A stretch of DNA of 64,000 bases from Cognatundibacterium luofuense (lineage in GTDB: Bacteria > Pseudomonadota > Gammaproteobacteria > Burkholderiales > Burkholderiaceae_D). Location: contig NZ_JAGSPN010000001.1 of assembly GCF_018139685.1 (NCBI RefSeq), forward strand, positions 558,001-622,000. The letters are read 5' to 3'. The translations under genes were made by a program, and so were the position numbers. Below, piece after piece: positions 48,453-57,317 of this stretch. Below the pieces are notes generated by a model. It was not told the origin of the DNA. It saw nothing but the letters and a program-made list of their open reading frames with translations, and did not search any database. Each line of letters opens with the position of its first letter. The first letter of the stretch is position 1.

Positions 48453-49982
48453 TCAGTGCTTGTGCAGGCCGCCCATCAGCAGGCCGATCTTCGTTGCGTC
48501 AAATTCTTCGACTTTCAGTTCACCGGTAATGCAGCCGCCGGACATGACCAGAATCCGGTCTGCCAGTGCGCGCACTTCTTCCAGTTCTACCGATACCAGC
48601 AAAATCGCGACACCGGCATCACGCAGCGCCAGCAGGCGTGCATGCAGACTTTCAATCGTACCGATATCCACACCACGGGTAGGCTGACCGACCAGAATCA
48701 GTTTCGGGCTGGCCGCCATTTCACGCGCCATTACCACTTTTTGCTGATTACCGCCGGACAGCAGCGCAATACGCAGCGCCGGATCAGCCGGACGCACATC
48801 GAAATCGCGGATCATTTTGTCGCAGTGTTCTGCAATGGCTTTTTTATCGAGCAGGCCAAAGGCTTTGCGGAATTTATTCTGGTAGCCGAGGAAACTGTTC
48901 ATCAGTACCGAAAAGTTTTTCACGACGGCGTGGCGCAGACGGTCTTCCGCAACGTGGGCAATCCCCAGTTCGCGGTAACGTGCTGGCAAGCCATCGGCAT
49001 CTTTTTTACCCTGATACGGCAGTGCAGCGCCATCCAGCGTAATCTGACCGGAACCCGGCACACGCATACCGCTGAGAATTTCCAGCAATTCACTCTGACC
49101 ATTACCGGATACACCGGCCAGCGCCACGATTTCACCGGCGCGTATCTGGAAGTTGATATCTTTCAGCAGGCTGACTTGCTGGCTGTTGATCAGATTCAGG
49201 TTTTGCACATCCAGCACCACTTTGCCCGGATTGTAAGGCGCACGCGGTAACTGGGTTTCGATCGGACGGCCGACCATCATTTCAGCCAGTTGTTCTTTGC
49301 TGGTGTCACGCGTATGCACTGAACCAACCACAGTACCGGCACGCATCACGGTGACTTCGTCGGTGATGTCCAGAATTTCCTGCAGTTTGTGTGTGATCAG
49401 AATGATGGTTTTGCCTTGTTCCTTGAACAGGCGTAACACATCAAACAGTGACTGGGTTTCCTGCACCGTCAGTACGGCGGTCGGTTCATCCAGAATCAGG
49501 ATATTGGCGCTGCGGTAAATCTGTTTCAGAATTTCCACGCGCTGCTGTACGCCAACCGATAAGTCTTCAATTTTGTCGAGCGGATCCACATCCAGCGAGT
49601 AGCGCTGGCAGATCTCACGCAGTTCTGCTTCCACTTTTTTGCGGTTCGCATTCAGACGGAAACCGCCTTCGCCGCCCAGCATCACGTTATCGAGCACGGT
49701 CATGTTTTCGACCAGCATAAAGTGCTGATGCACCATGCCGATGCCGAGAACGATTGCTTCGTGGCTGTTGTGGATTTTTTCTGCTTTGCCGTTAATCAGC
49801 AGATTGCCCTCGTCGGCCTGGTAATAGCCGTACAGGATACTCATCAGCGTGGATTTACCCGCACCATTTTCACCGATCACGCCGTGTATCGAGCCACCGG
49901 CGATAGAAAAACTCACGTCGCGGTTGGCCTGAACGGCACCGAAGCGCTTGGATATGTTTTGGAATTCGACAGCTGGCTGCAT
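48453..49982 (-). CDS. Nucleoside ABC transporter ATP-binding protein (double domain)
   Basis: 509 residues with two ABC domains, as in NupO and RbsA-type transporters. The first Walker A GENGAGKST and signature LSVGVQQRVEI are intact; the second has a degenerate Walker A GVSGNGQSE but a canonical LSGGNQQKV signature, which is normal for this family. Membrane-associated, energising nucleoside uptake with the two permeases. It is separated from the binding-protein gene by an intrinsic terminator. Confidence 0.94.
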   Translation of the reverse strand: MQPAVEFQNISKRFGAVQANRDVSFSIAGGSIHGVIGENGAGKSTLMSILYGYYQADEGNLLINGKAEKIHNSHEAIVLGIGMVHQHFMLVENMTVLDNVMLGGEGGFRLNANRKKVEAELREICQRYSLDVDPLDKIEDLSVGVQQRVEILKQIYRSANILILDEPTAVLTVQETQSLFDVLRLFKEQGKTIILITHKLQEILDITDEVTVMRAGTVVGSVHTRDTSKEQLAEMMVGRPIETQLPRAPYNPGKVVLDVQNLNLINSQQVSLLKDINFQIRAGEIVALAGVSGNGQSELLEILSGMRVPGSGQITLDGAALPYQGKKDADGLPARYRELGIAHVAEDRLRHAVVKNFSVLMNSFLGYQNKFRKAFGLLDKKAIAEHCDKMIRDFDVRPADPALRIALLSGGNQQKVVMAREMAASPKLILVGQPTRGVDIGTIESLHARLLALRDAGVAILLVSVELEEVRALADRILVMSGGCITGELKVEEFDATKIGLLMGGLHKH

Positions 49983-50019
49983 AGGTTCCGGGTATCAGGA
50001 GGGCAAAGATTAAGTACTA

Positions 50020-50049
50020 AAAAAATGACGGGGCGTTGTCTAACGCCCC
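50020..50049 (-). terminator. Internal terminator between binding-protein and ATPase genes
   Basis: On the reverse strand, GGGGCGTT and AACGCCCC form an 8-bp stem with a 4-base loop, followed by GTCATTTTTTT. It lies 21 bases after the binding-protein stop and would raise its mRNA relative to the membrane components. Confidence 0.85.
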
Positions 50050-50070
50050 TGTGGTTTCAGACCGTGAATA

Positions 50071-51066
50071 TCAGGCCGGGCATTTTTTGGCTTCGCGGAA
50101 ATCAACAACATTGATCTTACCGTTGATGATGTCCTGCTTCGCTGCATTCACCCGTTTTTCGATATCCGCGCTGATGACGCTGCGGTTATCTTTATCCAGC
50201 GCCCAGTCTACGCCGCCTTCTTTAACGCCTTTATAAACGACGCCGGCTTTCCATGTACCGTTTTTGATTTGCATGAAGCTGTCGTAAATCGCCTGATCAA
50301 CACGCTTCACCATCGAGGTCAGCATATTGCCCGGATGCAGGTAGTTCTGGTTGGAATCCACGCCGATACCCAGCTTGCCTTTTTCCTTGACTGCCTGCAG
50401 GGTGCCCAGACCACTGCCGCCTGCTGCTGCGAAGATCACATCCACGCCGCGTTCCATTTGCGCACGTGCCAGTTCACCGCCTTTGGCAGGATCATTCCAT
50501 GCCGCTGTGGTGGTGCCGACCATGTTTTGAACGAATTCGATTTTGCTGTCAGTCGCTTTCACGCCTTGTGCGTAACCGCAGGAGAAGTTGCGGATCAGCG
50601 GAATATCCATGCCACCGATGAAACCGACTTTTTTGGATTTGGATGCCAGTGCAGCAGCAACGCCAACCAGGTAAGAACCTTCCTGTTCTTTAAACAATAC
50701 CGAACTCACGTTGGCACCGTTTGCCACGCCGTCGATCAGTACGAAGCGTGTCGCCGGAAATTCTTTCGCAACGTTCTGTACCGCTTGCGCCTGACCGAAA
50801 CCGATCGCTGCGATCAGATCCACTTTTTTACGGGCCAGATTGCGCAAAACCTGTTCAGTTTGGGTGTCGCTGGCAACCTGTACTTCCATGAAACCGATTT
50901 TCGTTTCTTTTTTGAAGCGCTCAGCGCCTTCGGAAGCAGACTGATTGAAGGATTTATCAAACTTACCGCCGGCATCGTAAATCACCGCAAATTTCGGGTC
51001 TGCTGCATAAGCACTGGCTGCGGCCAGCATACTGACCAGAGTCAGACTGATTTGCTTCAGTTTCAT
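50071..51066 (-). CDS. BMP family nucleoside-binding protein
   Basis: Periplasmic substrate-binding component of 331 residues. A Sec signal peptide ends near ASAYA|ADP; there is no lipobox, unlike Gram-positive BMP lipoproteins. The BMP-family start FAVIYDAGGKFDKSFNQSA and the ligand-pocket segment FIGGMDIPLI are visible. The frame is open upstream to 51132 but the signal peptide sets the ATG at 51066, with GGAAG before it. The family binds purine or pyrimidine nucleosides, consistent with the neighbouring catabolic genes. Confidence 0.93.
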   Translation of the reverse strand: MKLKQISLTLVSMLAAASAYAADPKFAVIYDAGGKFDKSFNQSASEGAERFKKETKIGFMEVQVASDTQTEQVLRNLARKKVDLIAAIGFGQAQAVQNVAKEFPATRFVLIDGVANGANVSSVLFKEQEGSYLVGVAAALASKSKKVGFIGGMDIPLIRNFSCGYAQGVKATDSKIEFVQNMVGTTTAAWNDPAKGGELARAQMERGVDVIFAAAGGSGLGTLQAVKEKGKLGIGVDSNQNYLHPGNMLTSMVKRVDQAIYDSFMQIKNGTWKAGVVYKGVKEGGVDWALDKDNRSVISADIEKRVNAAKQDIINGKINVVDFREAKKCPA

Positions 51067-51140
51067 GAGAGCTTCCTTATTCAGTTGTAGGTTGTCAGCA
51101 TGTGCCGGTCTGCCGTACTGGTTCCTGATCACATGCCAAA

Positions 51141-51166
51141 CGCGGCGGGTGTGAACACGCGCCGCG
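51141..51166 (-). repeat. GC-rich hairpin upstream of the binding-protein gene
   Basis: CGCGGCG (51141-51147) and CGCCGCG (51160-51166), with an inner GTGT/ACAC pairing. It follows the ribokinase stop by 46 bases on the reverse strand, and a -10-like TACAAT (reverse complement of 51172-51177) lies just before it. It could be a weak terminator for the ribokinase gene or a 5' leader structure for the binding-protein mRNA. Confidence 0.45.
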
Positions 51167-51212
51167 CAAAAATTGTATCAAAACTTACTTCACTGCCCGT
51201 TGCCGCCTGACG

Positions 51213-52142
51213 TCAGGCAGCCTGTCTTTCTTGCATCAGGGCCAGCACTTCCGCACGATGCGGGATGCTGGTTTGTGCGCCCAGACGTGTCACGGTAATT
51301 GCTGCAGTGTACTGCGCTTCGGTAACAGCCTGATCCAGCGATAAGCCATTCGCAATACCTACTGCAAATGCACCGACGAAAGTATCACCGGCTGCAGTGG
51401 TATCCACGACACTGACTCTGACTGCCGGAACAAAGCGAACGTTCCCGGCTTCTGCAATGATCGCACCGTCGCCGCCCATGGTCAGCAGCACGACGCGGAT
51501 ACCCATTGCCAGTAAGGCTTCGGAAGCGCGCTGTGCGCTGTCACGGTCAGTCACAGGAATGCCGCTCAGCTGACCGGCTTCAGTTTCGTTCAGAATCAGA
51601 TAATCGACCATGGCCAGCAATGCGCTGTCCAGTGCTTGTGCCGGTGCCGGATTCAGCACGACAGGCACACCGGCCTGTTTGGCTGTACGGATCGCATGGG
51701 TCACAGTGTCCATGGGTGTTTCCAACTGGCAGATCAGCATGGCTGACTGGCGGATACTGTCCGCAGCAGCATCGATATGCGCAGTGCTCAGGCAGGCATT
51801 TGCGCCTGCAGCCAGCACAATACTGTTGCTGCCTGCATCATCGACCAGAATGCCGGCTACACCGGTTGCGGTGGCAGCAATGCTGTGCAGATGGTTCAGG
51901 CTGATCTGGTCAGCCGACAAGGCTTCGCGTGCATTGTGGGCAAAACCATCGTCACCGACGGCGCCGACGAAGTGGACGTGCGCGCCCTGGCGTGCGGCAG
52001 CAACGGCCTGATTCGCACCTTTGCCGCCCGGGATCTGACGGAATTCGTGACCGTGCAGGGTTTCACCTACCGCGGGCATGCGCGGCGTGCGGAAAACCAG
52101 GTCCATATTGAAACTGCCGACAACACAGATTTGTGGCTTCAT
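51213..52142 (-). CDS. rbsK: Ribokinase
   Basis: PfkB-family kinase phosphorylating ribose at O5, 309 residues. The sugar-binding signature GGKGANQAVAAARQG near residue 38 and the ATP/anion-hole signature DTTAAGDTFVGAF near 245 are intact. No ribose transporter is nearby; the adjacent nucleoside hydrolase is the probable source of ribose. The start lies about 30 bases from two overlapping LacI/PurR-type operators. Confidence 0.92.
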   Translation of the reverse strand: MKPQICVVGSFNMDLVFRTPRMPAVGETLHGHEFRQIPGGKGANQAVAAARQGAHVHFVGAVGDDGFAHNAREALSADQISLNHLHSIAATATGVAGILVDDAGSNSIVLAAGANACLSTAHIDAAADSIRQSAMLICQLETPMDTVTHAIRTAKQAGVPVVLNPAPAQALDSALLAMVDYLILNETEAGQLSGIPVTDRDSAQRASEALLAMGIRVVLLTMGGDGAIIAEAGNVRFVPAVRVSVVDTTAAGDTFVGAFAVGIANGLSLDQAVTEAQYTAAITVTRLGAQTSIPHRAEVLALMQERQAA

Positions 52143-52171
52143 GATCTTGTAACTCGTTTTTATTTATCGTT

Positions 52172-52199
52172 GCGCAAACGATTGCGCAAACGTTTTCGT
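52172..52199. promoter_or_regulatory. Two overlapping LacI/PurR-type operators before rbsK
   Basis: GCGCAAACGATTGCGC (52172-52187) and GCGCAAACGTTTTCGT (52184-52199) are 12 bp apart. They match the E. coli PurR consensus ACGCAAACGTTTGCGT at about 13 and 14 of 16 positions by eye; the first has perfect GCGCAA/TTGCGC arms. They probably bind a LacI-family repressor (RbsR- or PurR-like) encoded elsewhere. Confidence 0.7.
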
Positions 52200-52606
52200 A
52201 TTTAACTATGTCCGCCTGTCAGCAGTCAAGCAGAATCGCGGGTTTTGCCTGTTTTTTGTGCAACTTCCACGTTCTGAAAAACGCAGAATCTGCATATTGA
52301 ACAAGCCTTGCCTGCGGCTTTGCTTTTTACCTTACAGCGATTGCAGGATTGGTCTCTTCCGTTCTCACTCTGCTGATGTTTTCCGGTCTGCACAGCAGGT
52401 CAGCGCTGGCAAAAGCACGAGCGTCCGGGAACGTGTGCCGGACAGGCTGCAAGGCGGGGGAAACAGGTCAGAAGAATGTGATGCCGGAGCCGCTTAAATT
52501 GAATTGATTCTGGCGGCGGCGCAGATTGTGGCTTGCCTGCCGTGTACTGTCAAATTCTTCGCTGTTGTCATGCAAAAAACGGCGTTTTGCTACCAGCTGC
52601 GCTTGA
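52200..52606. other. Gene-free divergent region between rbsK and the pseudouridine kinase gene
   Basis: No supported gene. A short inverted repeat GCAAAA (52572-52577) / TTTTGC (52585-52590) precedes the large inverted repeat. Promoters for both divergent units should lie between 52143 and 52695, but no convincing -35/-10 pair stands out. Confidence 0.5.
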
Positions 52607-52654
52607 CCATATTCAAACATTTGTTTAATGTCGCGAACAAATGTTTGAATATGG
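52607..52654. promoter_or_regulatory. Perfect 19-bp inverted repeat before the pseudouridine kinase gene
   Basis: Arms 52607-52625 (CCATATTCAAACATTTGTT) and 52636-52654 around a 10-base spacer. Each arm itself contains a near-palindrome (CAAACATTTG / CAAATGTTTG), suggesting two half sites of a dimeric regulator rather than a terminator. It ends 41 bases before the kinase ATG. The kinase's own helix-turn-helix domain is one candidate ligand. Confidence 0.75.
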
Positions 52655-52695
52655 AATTCTGCACAGCTTGGCTGCGCAGTCAGCCAGAAAATTTT

Positions 52696-53766
52696 ATGTC
52701 AAAAAAAGAGCAGCTTTATGCACTGATACGTGCAAGACCCATGATTTCGCAGCAAGAGCTGGCGGATTGCCTGTCGCTGTCCCGTTCTGCTGTTGCGGGC
52801 CACATTGCGGGACTGATTCGTGAAAGGCGTTTGCTGGGGCGTGCTTACCAGTTTCCTGAAGCCGCGCGAGTGCTCTGCATCGGTGGCGCAAACACGGACC
52901 GTAAGCTGCGTACTGCGTTGCCTTTGCAAATGGGAACATCGAACCCGGCCAGCATGAGCGAGAGCTTTGGCGGGGTGGCGCGCAATATTGCTGAAAATCT
53001 GGCGCGTACCGGCGTGGCGGTCAGTTTGCTGACGGCTGTCGGCACCGACAGCGCCGGGCAGGGGCTGATGCAGCATGCTGGCGCTTGCGGTATCGATACG
53101 TCTCTGAGCCGGATTTGCCGTGATATGTCCAGCGGTACGTATACCGCGCTGCTGGATGCACAGGGCGAAATGACGCTGGCGCTGGCGGTGATGGATATTT
53201 ACGAACAATTGGATGTGTCGTATCTGAGTGCGCAGGTGCCGGTCAGCGGCTATCCGCTACTGGTGGCGGATATGAATCTGCCTGCGGCCAGTCTGGCGTG
53301 GCTGATGCAGCGTTGCAGTAAAGGATTGCAAAAGCTGGTCATCGTCGCCGTATCCGCGCCCAAAATGGCGCGTTTGCCGGAGCGGCTGGATGGCACGGCA
53401 CTGATGATACTGAATCGTGATGAATTGCTGGCAGCGACAGGTACAACAAGTCATGCCGGTGCGGACTGGCAGGCGCTGGCGCGCAGTCTGCTGCAGCGCG
53501 GTGCTGAAAAAGTACTGGTTACCGCAGGGGAGCACGGTGTGTGGGGCGTGGAAGCCACGCAAAGCTGGCATTTACCAGCCTTACCGGTACAGGTCAGAGA
53601 TGTGACTGGTGCGGGCGACGCATTCAGTGCCGGTGTGCTTGCCGGGCTGATGCGCGCACCGGATGATTTGCAGGCTGCGGCGCGTCAGGGCTTAAAGCTG
53701 GCTGCACTGACGCTGCAAAGTGAACAAACCGTTGCCGGAGATCTTCATCCGGCTATTTTTGAGTGA
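52696..53766 (+). CDS. psuK: Helix-turn-helix/PfkB fusion, probable pseudouridine kinase
   Basis: Predicted to phosphorylate pseudouridine to pseudouridine 5'-phosphate. 356 residues: an N-terminal winged-helix-like domain (about 1-58; [33 protein letters not shown]) and a PfkB kinase domain (about 62-350) with [15 protein letters not shown] and [12 protein letters not shown]. Function is inferred mainly from psuG following after 7 bases. The frame is open further upstream; ATG 52696 is chosen because the helix-turn-helix begins there, though no good ribosome-binding site is seen and ATG 52651 is possible. The domain suggests autoregulation at the adjacent inverted repeat. Confidence 0.87.
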   Translation: MSKKEQLYALIRARPMISQQELADCLSLSRSAVAGHIAGLIRERRLLGRAYQFPEAARVLCIGGANTDRKLRTALPLQMGTSNPASMSESFGGVARNIAENLARTGVAVSLLTAVGTDSAGQGLMQHAGACGIDTSLSRICRDMSSGTYTALLDAQGEMTLALAVMDIYEQLDVSYLSAQVPVSGYPLLVADMNLPAASLAWLMQRCSKGLQKLVIVAVSAPKMARLPERLDGTALMILNRDELLAATGTTSHAGADWQALARSLLQRGAEKVLVTAGEHGVWGVEATQSWHLPALPVQVRDVTGAGDAFSAGVLAGLMRAPDDLQAAARQGLKLAALTLQSEQTVAGDLHPAIFE

Positions 53767-53773
53767 GGAAAAG

Positions 53774-54685
53774 ATGCAGCAGTATTTACAGTTTTCACAA
53801 GAAGTTCAGCAGGCGATTGCTGATGGTCGTCCGGTCGTGGCACTGGAGTCCACCATTATTTCGCACGGTATGCCTTACCCGCAAAACGTGCAGACAGCAC
53901 GTGAGGTTGAACAGATTATCCGCGATCACGGTGCAGTTCCGGCGACAATTGCGATCATGAATGGCCGCATTCATATCGGTTTGTCGGATGCAGATCTGGA
54001 ATTGCTGGGACAGTCACGCGATGCGATCAAGGTCAGCCGCCGTGATTTGCCGTATGTACTGAGCGAGAAAAAACTCGGTGCAACCACGGTTGCTGCGACC
54101 ATGATTTGTGCTGCGCTGGCAAATATTCCGGTATTTGTGACCGGTGGTATCGGTGGCGTACACCGTGGCGCAGAAACCAGCTTCGATATTTCTGCAGACT
54201 TGCAGGAACTGGCGCAAACGTCCGTGGCAGTGGTCTGTGCCGGTGCGAAATCGATTCTGGATCTGGGACTGACGCTGGAGTATCTGGAAACGCACGGTGT
54301 GCCGGTGGTGTCGGTCGGGCAAGAGGCATTCCCGGCCTTCTTCACCCGTAACAGTGGCTTTAAAGCGGATTTCCGTCTGGATACGCCGGAGCAGCAGGCA
54401 GCTTTCCTGAAAACCAAATGGGAACTGGGTTTGCAGGGTGGCGTGGTGATTGCAAATCCTGTACCTGAAGCAGACGCTATGCCGGAAGCAGAAATCGAGG
54501 CGATGACGAATCAGGCGCTGGCTGAAGCAGAACAGCAGGGCATAGGCGGTAAAGCCGTGACACCGTTTCTGCTGGCAAGAATTAAAGAACTGACAGCCGG
54601 CCGCAGTCTGACGACCAATATTGCGCTGGTCAAAAATAACGCGGTGTGCGGAGCGCGTCTGGCGGCTGCTTTAAAGCAGATTTAA
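53774..54685 (+). CDS. psuG: Pseudouridine-5'-phosphate glycosidase
   Basis: Cleaves the C-C glycosidic bond of pseudouridine 5'-phosphate to uracil and ribose 5-phosphate. 303 residues. Family landmarks: [14 protein letters not shown] with E25, the phosphate-site [11 protein letters not shown], and K159 in [10 protein letters not shown], which aligns with the Schiff-base lysine of E. coli PsuG. GAGGAAAAG precedes the ATG at 53774; an upstream in-frame ATG at 53720 lies inside psuK and is rejected. Confidence 0.95.
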   Translation: MQQYLQFSQEVQQAIADGRPVVALESTIISHGMPYPQNVQTAREVEQIIRDHGAVPATIAIMNGRIHIGLSDADLELLGQSRDAIKVSRRDLPYVLSEKKLGATTVAATMICAALANIPVFVTGGIGGVHRGAETSFDISADLQELAQTSVAVVCAGAKSILDLGLTLEYLETHGVPVVSVGQEAFPAFFTRNSGFKADFRLDTPEQQAAFLKTKWELGLQGGVVIANPVPEADAMPEAEIEAMTNQALAEAEQQGIGGKAVTPFLLARIKELTAGRSLTTNIALVKNNAVCGARLAAALKQI

Positions 54686-54817
54686 AGCAGATCCGGCAAG
54701 TATGATGCCCTGAAGCCCGCATGCTGTAAGGCTTCCGGGCTACCCCTGCCGGAAAGCTGCGTCCTGTCTGGCTCTCCGGGCAGGCTGGCTGGAAACCCGC
54801 ATGAAATAAGGGGGATC

Positions 54818-56350
54818 TCAGGGGTAGAATGCTGCGACGTGATAACCGGATGCTTTGCTGGTACTCAGTTCAAAGTAAATTTTGACCTGCTGATCACCGT
54901 GACCGGCAATCCCTTTAAGCGCATCAGTACCTTCCGGCAGATAGTCTTTCGGCGCAAAGCTTTTCAGAATGACCGGTTTGTCTTTACTGTCATTCAACTG
55001 CAGTTCCAGATGCGGCCAGGCCATAGGCGCGCTGCTGGTATTCATCAGCTGAACATTCAGCTGGAACAGATTTCTGTCTGCATCCAGCGACTGCAATTCA
55101 TTCGCCTCTATCGATATCTGATCTATCCTTGCCGGTAAGTGGATTTCGCAATGCAGCGGCGCGCAGACTTGCTTCAGCATAGGCAGGGTTTGCGGATAAT
55201 GCGCAGCCAGACTATTGCGGTTAACAATCGCCAGTTGCGCCAGACACAGGGGCAGCAAAATCAGAATCAGCAGGCTGTAGACAATGGTCATCACCCGTCC
55301 GCGCCGTGCAGCGCGTTCTGCCTGCAATACAAATTCCGGCTTATCTTCATCCGCTTCGCCGGAACCGGTTTCCGGTGCAGCCAGCAGAATATCCTGCTCA
55401 GTTGCTGCATCTGCGGTGTCAGCAATTGCTTCCGGCTCAGGCAGGCTCAGATCCAGTGCAGCCAGCGTTGCTTCAGGGTCGGGTTCAGGTCCGGCCGGCA
55501 GTTCAGCGGCTGCATCGCTGACGGACCAGTCGATTTGCGGCTCGGCAATCGCAGCGCGGGTTTCGAGCTCAATCTGCATTGCCAGATCCTGCTCGGGGGC
55601 GCGCTCGGTGGCGACAGACTCTGCCATCATGGATGGCATATCGTCACCCAGGTCAAACTCGATTTCTGATGCACTGGCAATATTCAGGACATCATCTTTC
55701 GGTGCTGCTGATGCAGGCTCGGATACTGGTTCAATCGCAGATGGCGGAAATACCTGCACATCTGCTTCATCCTGTATGAGCTGCGAGCTTGCCGGCTCGG
55801 TTTCAGGCTCAGGTTCCGGTTCAGGGAAACTCAGAACAGCATCGGCGCTGGTATCACCTGCGGGAGGAATTCTGTGCGGGTTGGTCCACACTTGCGGCGG
55901 CTCAGCAGACACATGCACCGCATCTTCCTGTGCTTGTTCAGTGTGGATGTTTCTGTCAGCTGCGGATGCTGACGCTGTGCTGTGTAATCCTGCAGAACCG
56001 GTATTGTCAGTTTCCGGCAAATTGACGGATAAATCTTCGGATAAATCTGCAGATGCTTGCTTGGGCAATGCTGCAGTTTCAGTGTTTTCTGTTTCTGCAG
56101 CAGAGGCAGTCGCAGCTACGCCGGTAACGGTAGTTGCGGCTGCGGTGACTGAATTTGTCGCCGGAGCGGTTGTGGCTTGTGGCGCAGCCGGTGCCGGACG
56201 TGCTGCCTGATCCGGTGGCACCAGATGTTCTATGCCGTTAAAAGCCTGATGACAGGCGCCGCAACGCACCAGCCCCGCATGCAGCTTGAGCTGGTCGTTA
56301 GCAACCCGGAACGTCGTCTGACAATGGGGGCAGCGGGTGGCGAGCGCCAT
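54818..56350 (-). CDS. Zinc-ribbon and DUF3426 membrane protein
   Basis: 510 residues. An N-terminal MJ0042-type zinc ribbon (C7, C10, C30, C33), a very long Ala/Pro/Glu/Asp-rich disordered linker (about 50-335), a membrane helix (about 350-372) and a DUF3426 domain (about 385-505) predicted to lie in the periplasm. Function unknown; the family is common next to prmA in betaproteobacteria. It lies 4 bases after prmA. The acidic linker is unusually long and repetitive. Confidence 0.88.
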   Translation of the reverse strand: MALATRCPHCQTTFRVANDQLKLHAGLVRCGACHQAFNGIEHLVPPDQAARPAPAAPQATTAPATNSVTAAATTVTGVAATASAAETENTETAALPKQASADLSEDLSVNLPETDNTGSAGLHSTASASAADRNIHTEQAQEDAVHVSAEPPQVWTNPHRIPPAGDTSADAVLSFPEPEPEPETEPASSQLIQDEADVQVFPPSAIEPVSEPASAAPKDDVLNIASASEIEFDLGDDMPSMMAESVATERAPEQDLAMQIELETRAAIAEPQIDWSVSDAAAELPAGPEPDPEATLAALDLSLPEPEAIADTADAATEQDILLAAPETGSGEADEDKPEFVLQAERAARRGRVMTIVYSLLILILLPLCLAQLAIVNRNSLAAHYPQTLPMLKQVCAPLHCEIHLPARIDQISIEANELQSLDADRNLFQLNVQLMNTSSAPMAWPHLELQLNDSKDKPVILKSFAPKDYLPEGTDALKGIAGHGDQQVKIYFELSTSKASGYHVAAFYP

Positions 56351-56354
56351 AGGC

Positions 56355-57266
56355 TTACAGTGTTTTCTGACCGCTCAGGGCAACCCAGCCTTCGTGCTCG
56401 GCCCAGACAGTCAGTGTAATAAATGGTGCGTAAGCTGCAGCAACTTCTTCAGCCTGACGTGCCAGCACACCGGACAATACCAGCGAGCCACCCGGCGCAA
56501 CGCGACCGGACAGCATTGGTGCCATCAGTTTCAGCGGACTGGACAGGATGTTGGCGACAACGACATCAAACTGATGCGATTCAGGATAGCTGGCTGCAAA
56601 AGGTTCAGGCAGTGCAAACTCGATACTGCAATGATTGCGTTCAGCATTGAAATTGGCAGATTCGATTGCCTGAGGATCAATATCCACACCGACCACCGAT
56701 TTAGCGGACAGTTTCGCTGCCACCATGGCCAGAATGCCGGAGCCGCAACCGTAGTCGAGCACGGTTTTATCTGCAGGGGTATTGCTTTCCAGCCATTCCA
56801 TGCACAGGCGCGTGGTCGGGTGGCTGCCGGTGCCGAATGCCAGACCCGGATCGAGTTCCAGAATCAGTGCATCCGGTTCCGGAGCGTCGTGCCAGCTTGG
56901 TACAACCCAGATATTTTTACCGATATGGATAGGAGCGAACTGAGACTGCGTTAAGCGCACCCAGTCCTGTTCTTCCACACTGCGAGTTTGCCAGGCAGGG
57001 ATCTCGGCCAGACCGATAGCTTCAGCAGCGATACGAACCAGATCGGCATGATCAATATCGGTATCCGCCAGCGCGACGACGCGGCTGCGTTCCCACGCGG
57101 TTTCTTCCGGTTCCATGCCTGGCTCGCCGAACAAAGGCTTTTCGGCCTCGGTGCCTTCATCTGCGTCTTCTACGGAAACGGATAAAGCTCCGGCTTCCAT
57201 CAGTGCATCGGATAAAGGTTCCGCTTGTTCGCGGGCTACTTCCACAACGATTTCTGTCCAACCCAT
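56355..57266 (-). CDS. prmA: Ribosomal protein L11 methyltransferase PrmA
   Basis: Trimethylates lysines and the N-terminus of ribosomal protein L11. 303 residues: an N-terminal substrate-binding domain and a class I SAM methyltransferase domain with [13 protein letters not shown] and [12 protein letters not shown], then the NILSSPLK catalytic-region motif. It lies 51 bases downstream of accC on the same strand, in an accB-accC-prmA order that is widespread in proteobacteria. Confidence 0.95.
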   Translation of the reverse strand: MGWTEIVVEVAREQAEPLSDALMEAGALSVSVEDADEGTEAEKPLFGEPGMEPEETAWERSRVVALADTDIDHADLVRIAAEAIGLAEIPAWQTRSVEEQDWVRLTQSQFAPIHIGKNIWVVPSWHDAPEPDALILELDPGLAFGTGSHPTTRLCMEWLESNTPADKTVLDYGCGSGILAMVAAKLSAKSVVGVDIDPQAIESANFNAERNHCSIEFALPEPFAASYPESHQFDVVVANILSSPLKLMAPMLSGRVAPGGSLVLSGVLARQAEEVAAAYAPFITLTVWAEHEGWVALSGQKTL

Positions 57267-57317
57267 TTTTCTGACTCTCTCAAAACACTGCCGGTCTCAG
57301 GGACCGGCAGCAAGGTA

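Noticed and set aside
51205-51218. Perfect 14-bp palindrome GCCTGACGTCAGGC at the rbsK stop
   Set aside because: It has no loop and overlaps coding sequence; it may be chance, and no regulator is suggested by position.
55284-56210. A 308-codon forward open frame, Ser/Ala/Gly-rich
   Set aside because: It is antisense to the low-complexity linker of the DUF3426 gene; composition of that linker explains the open frame.
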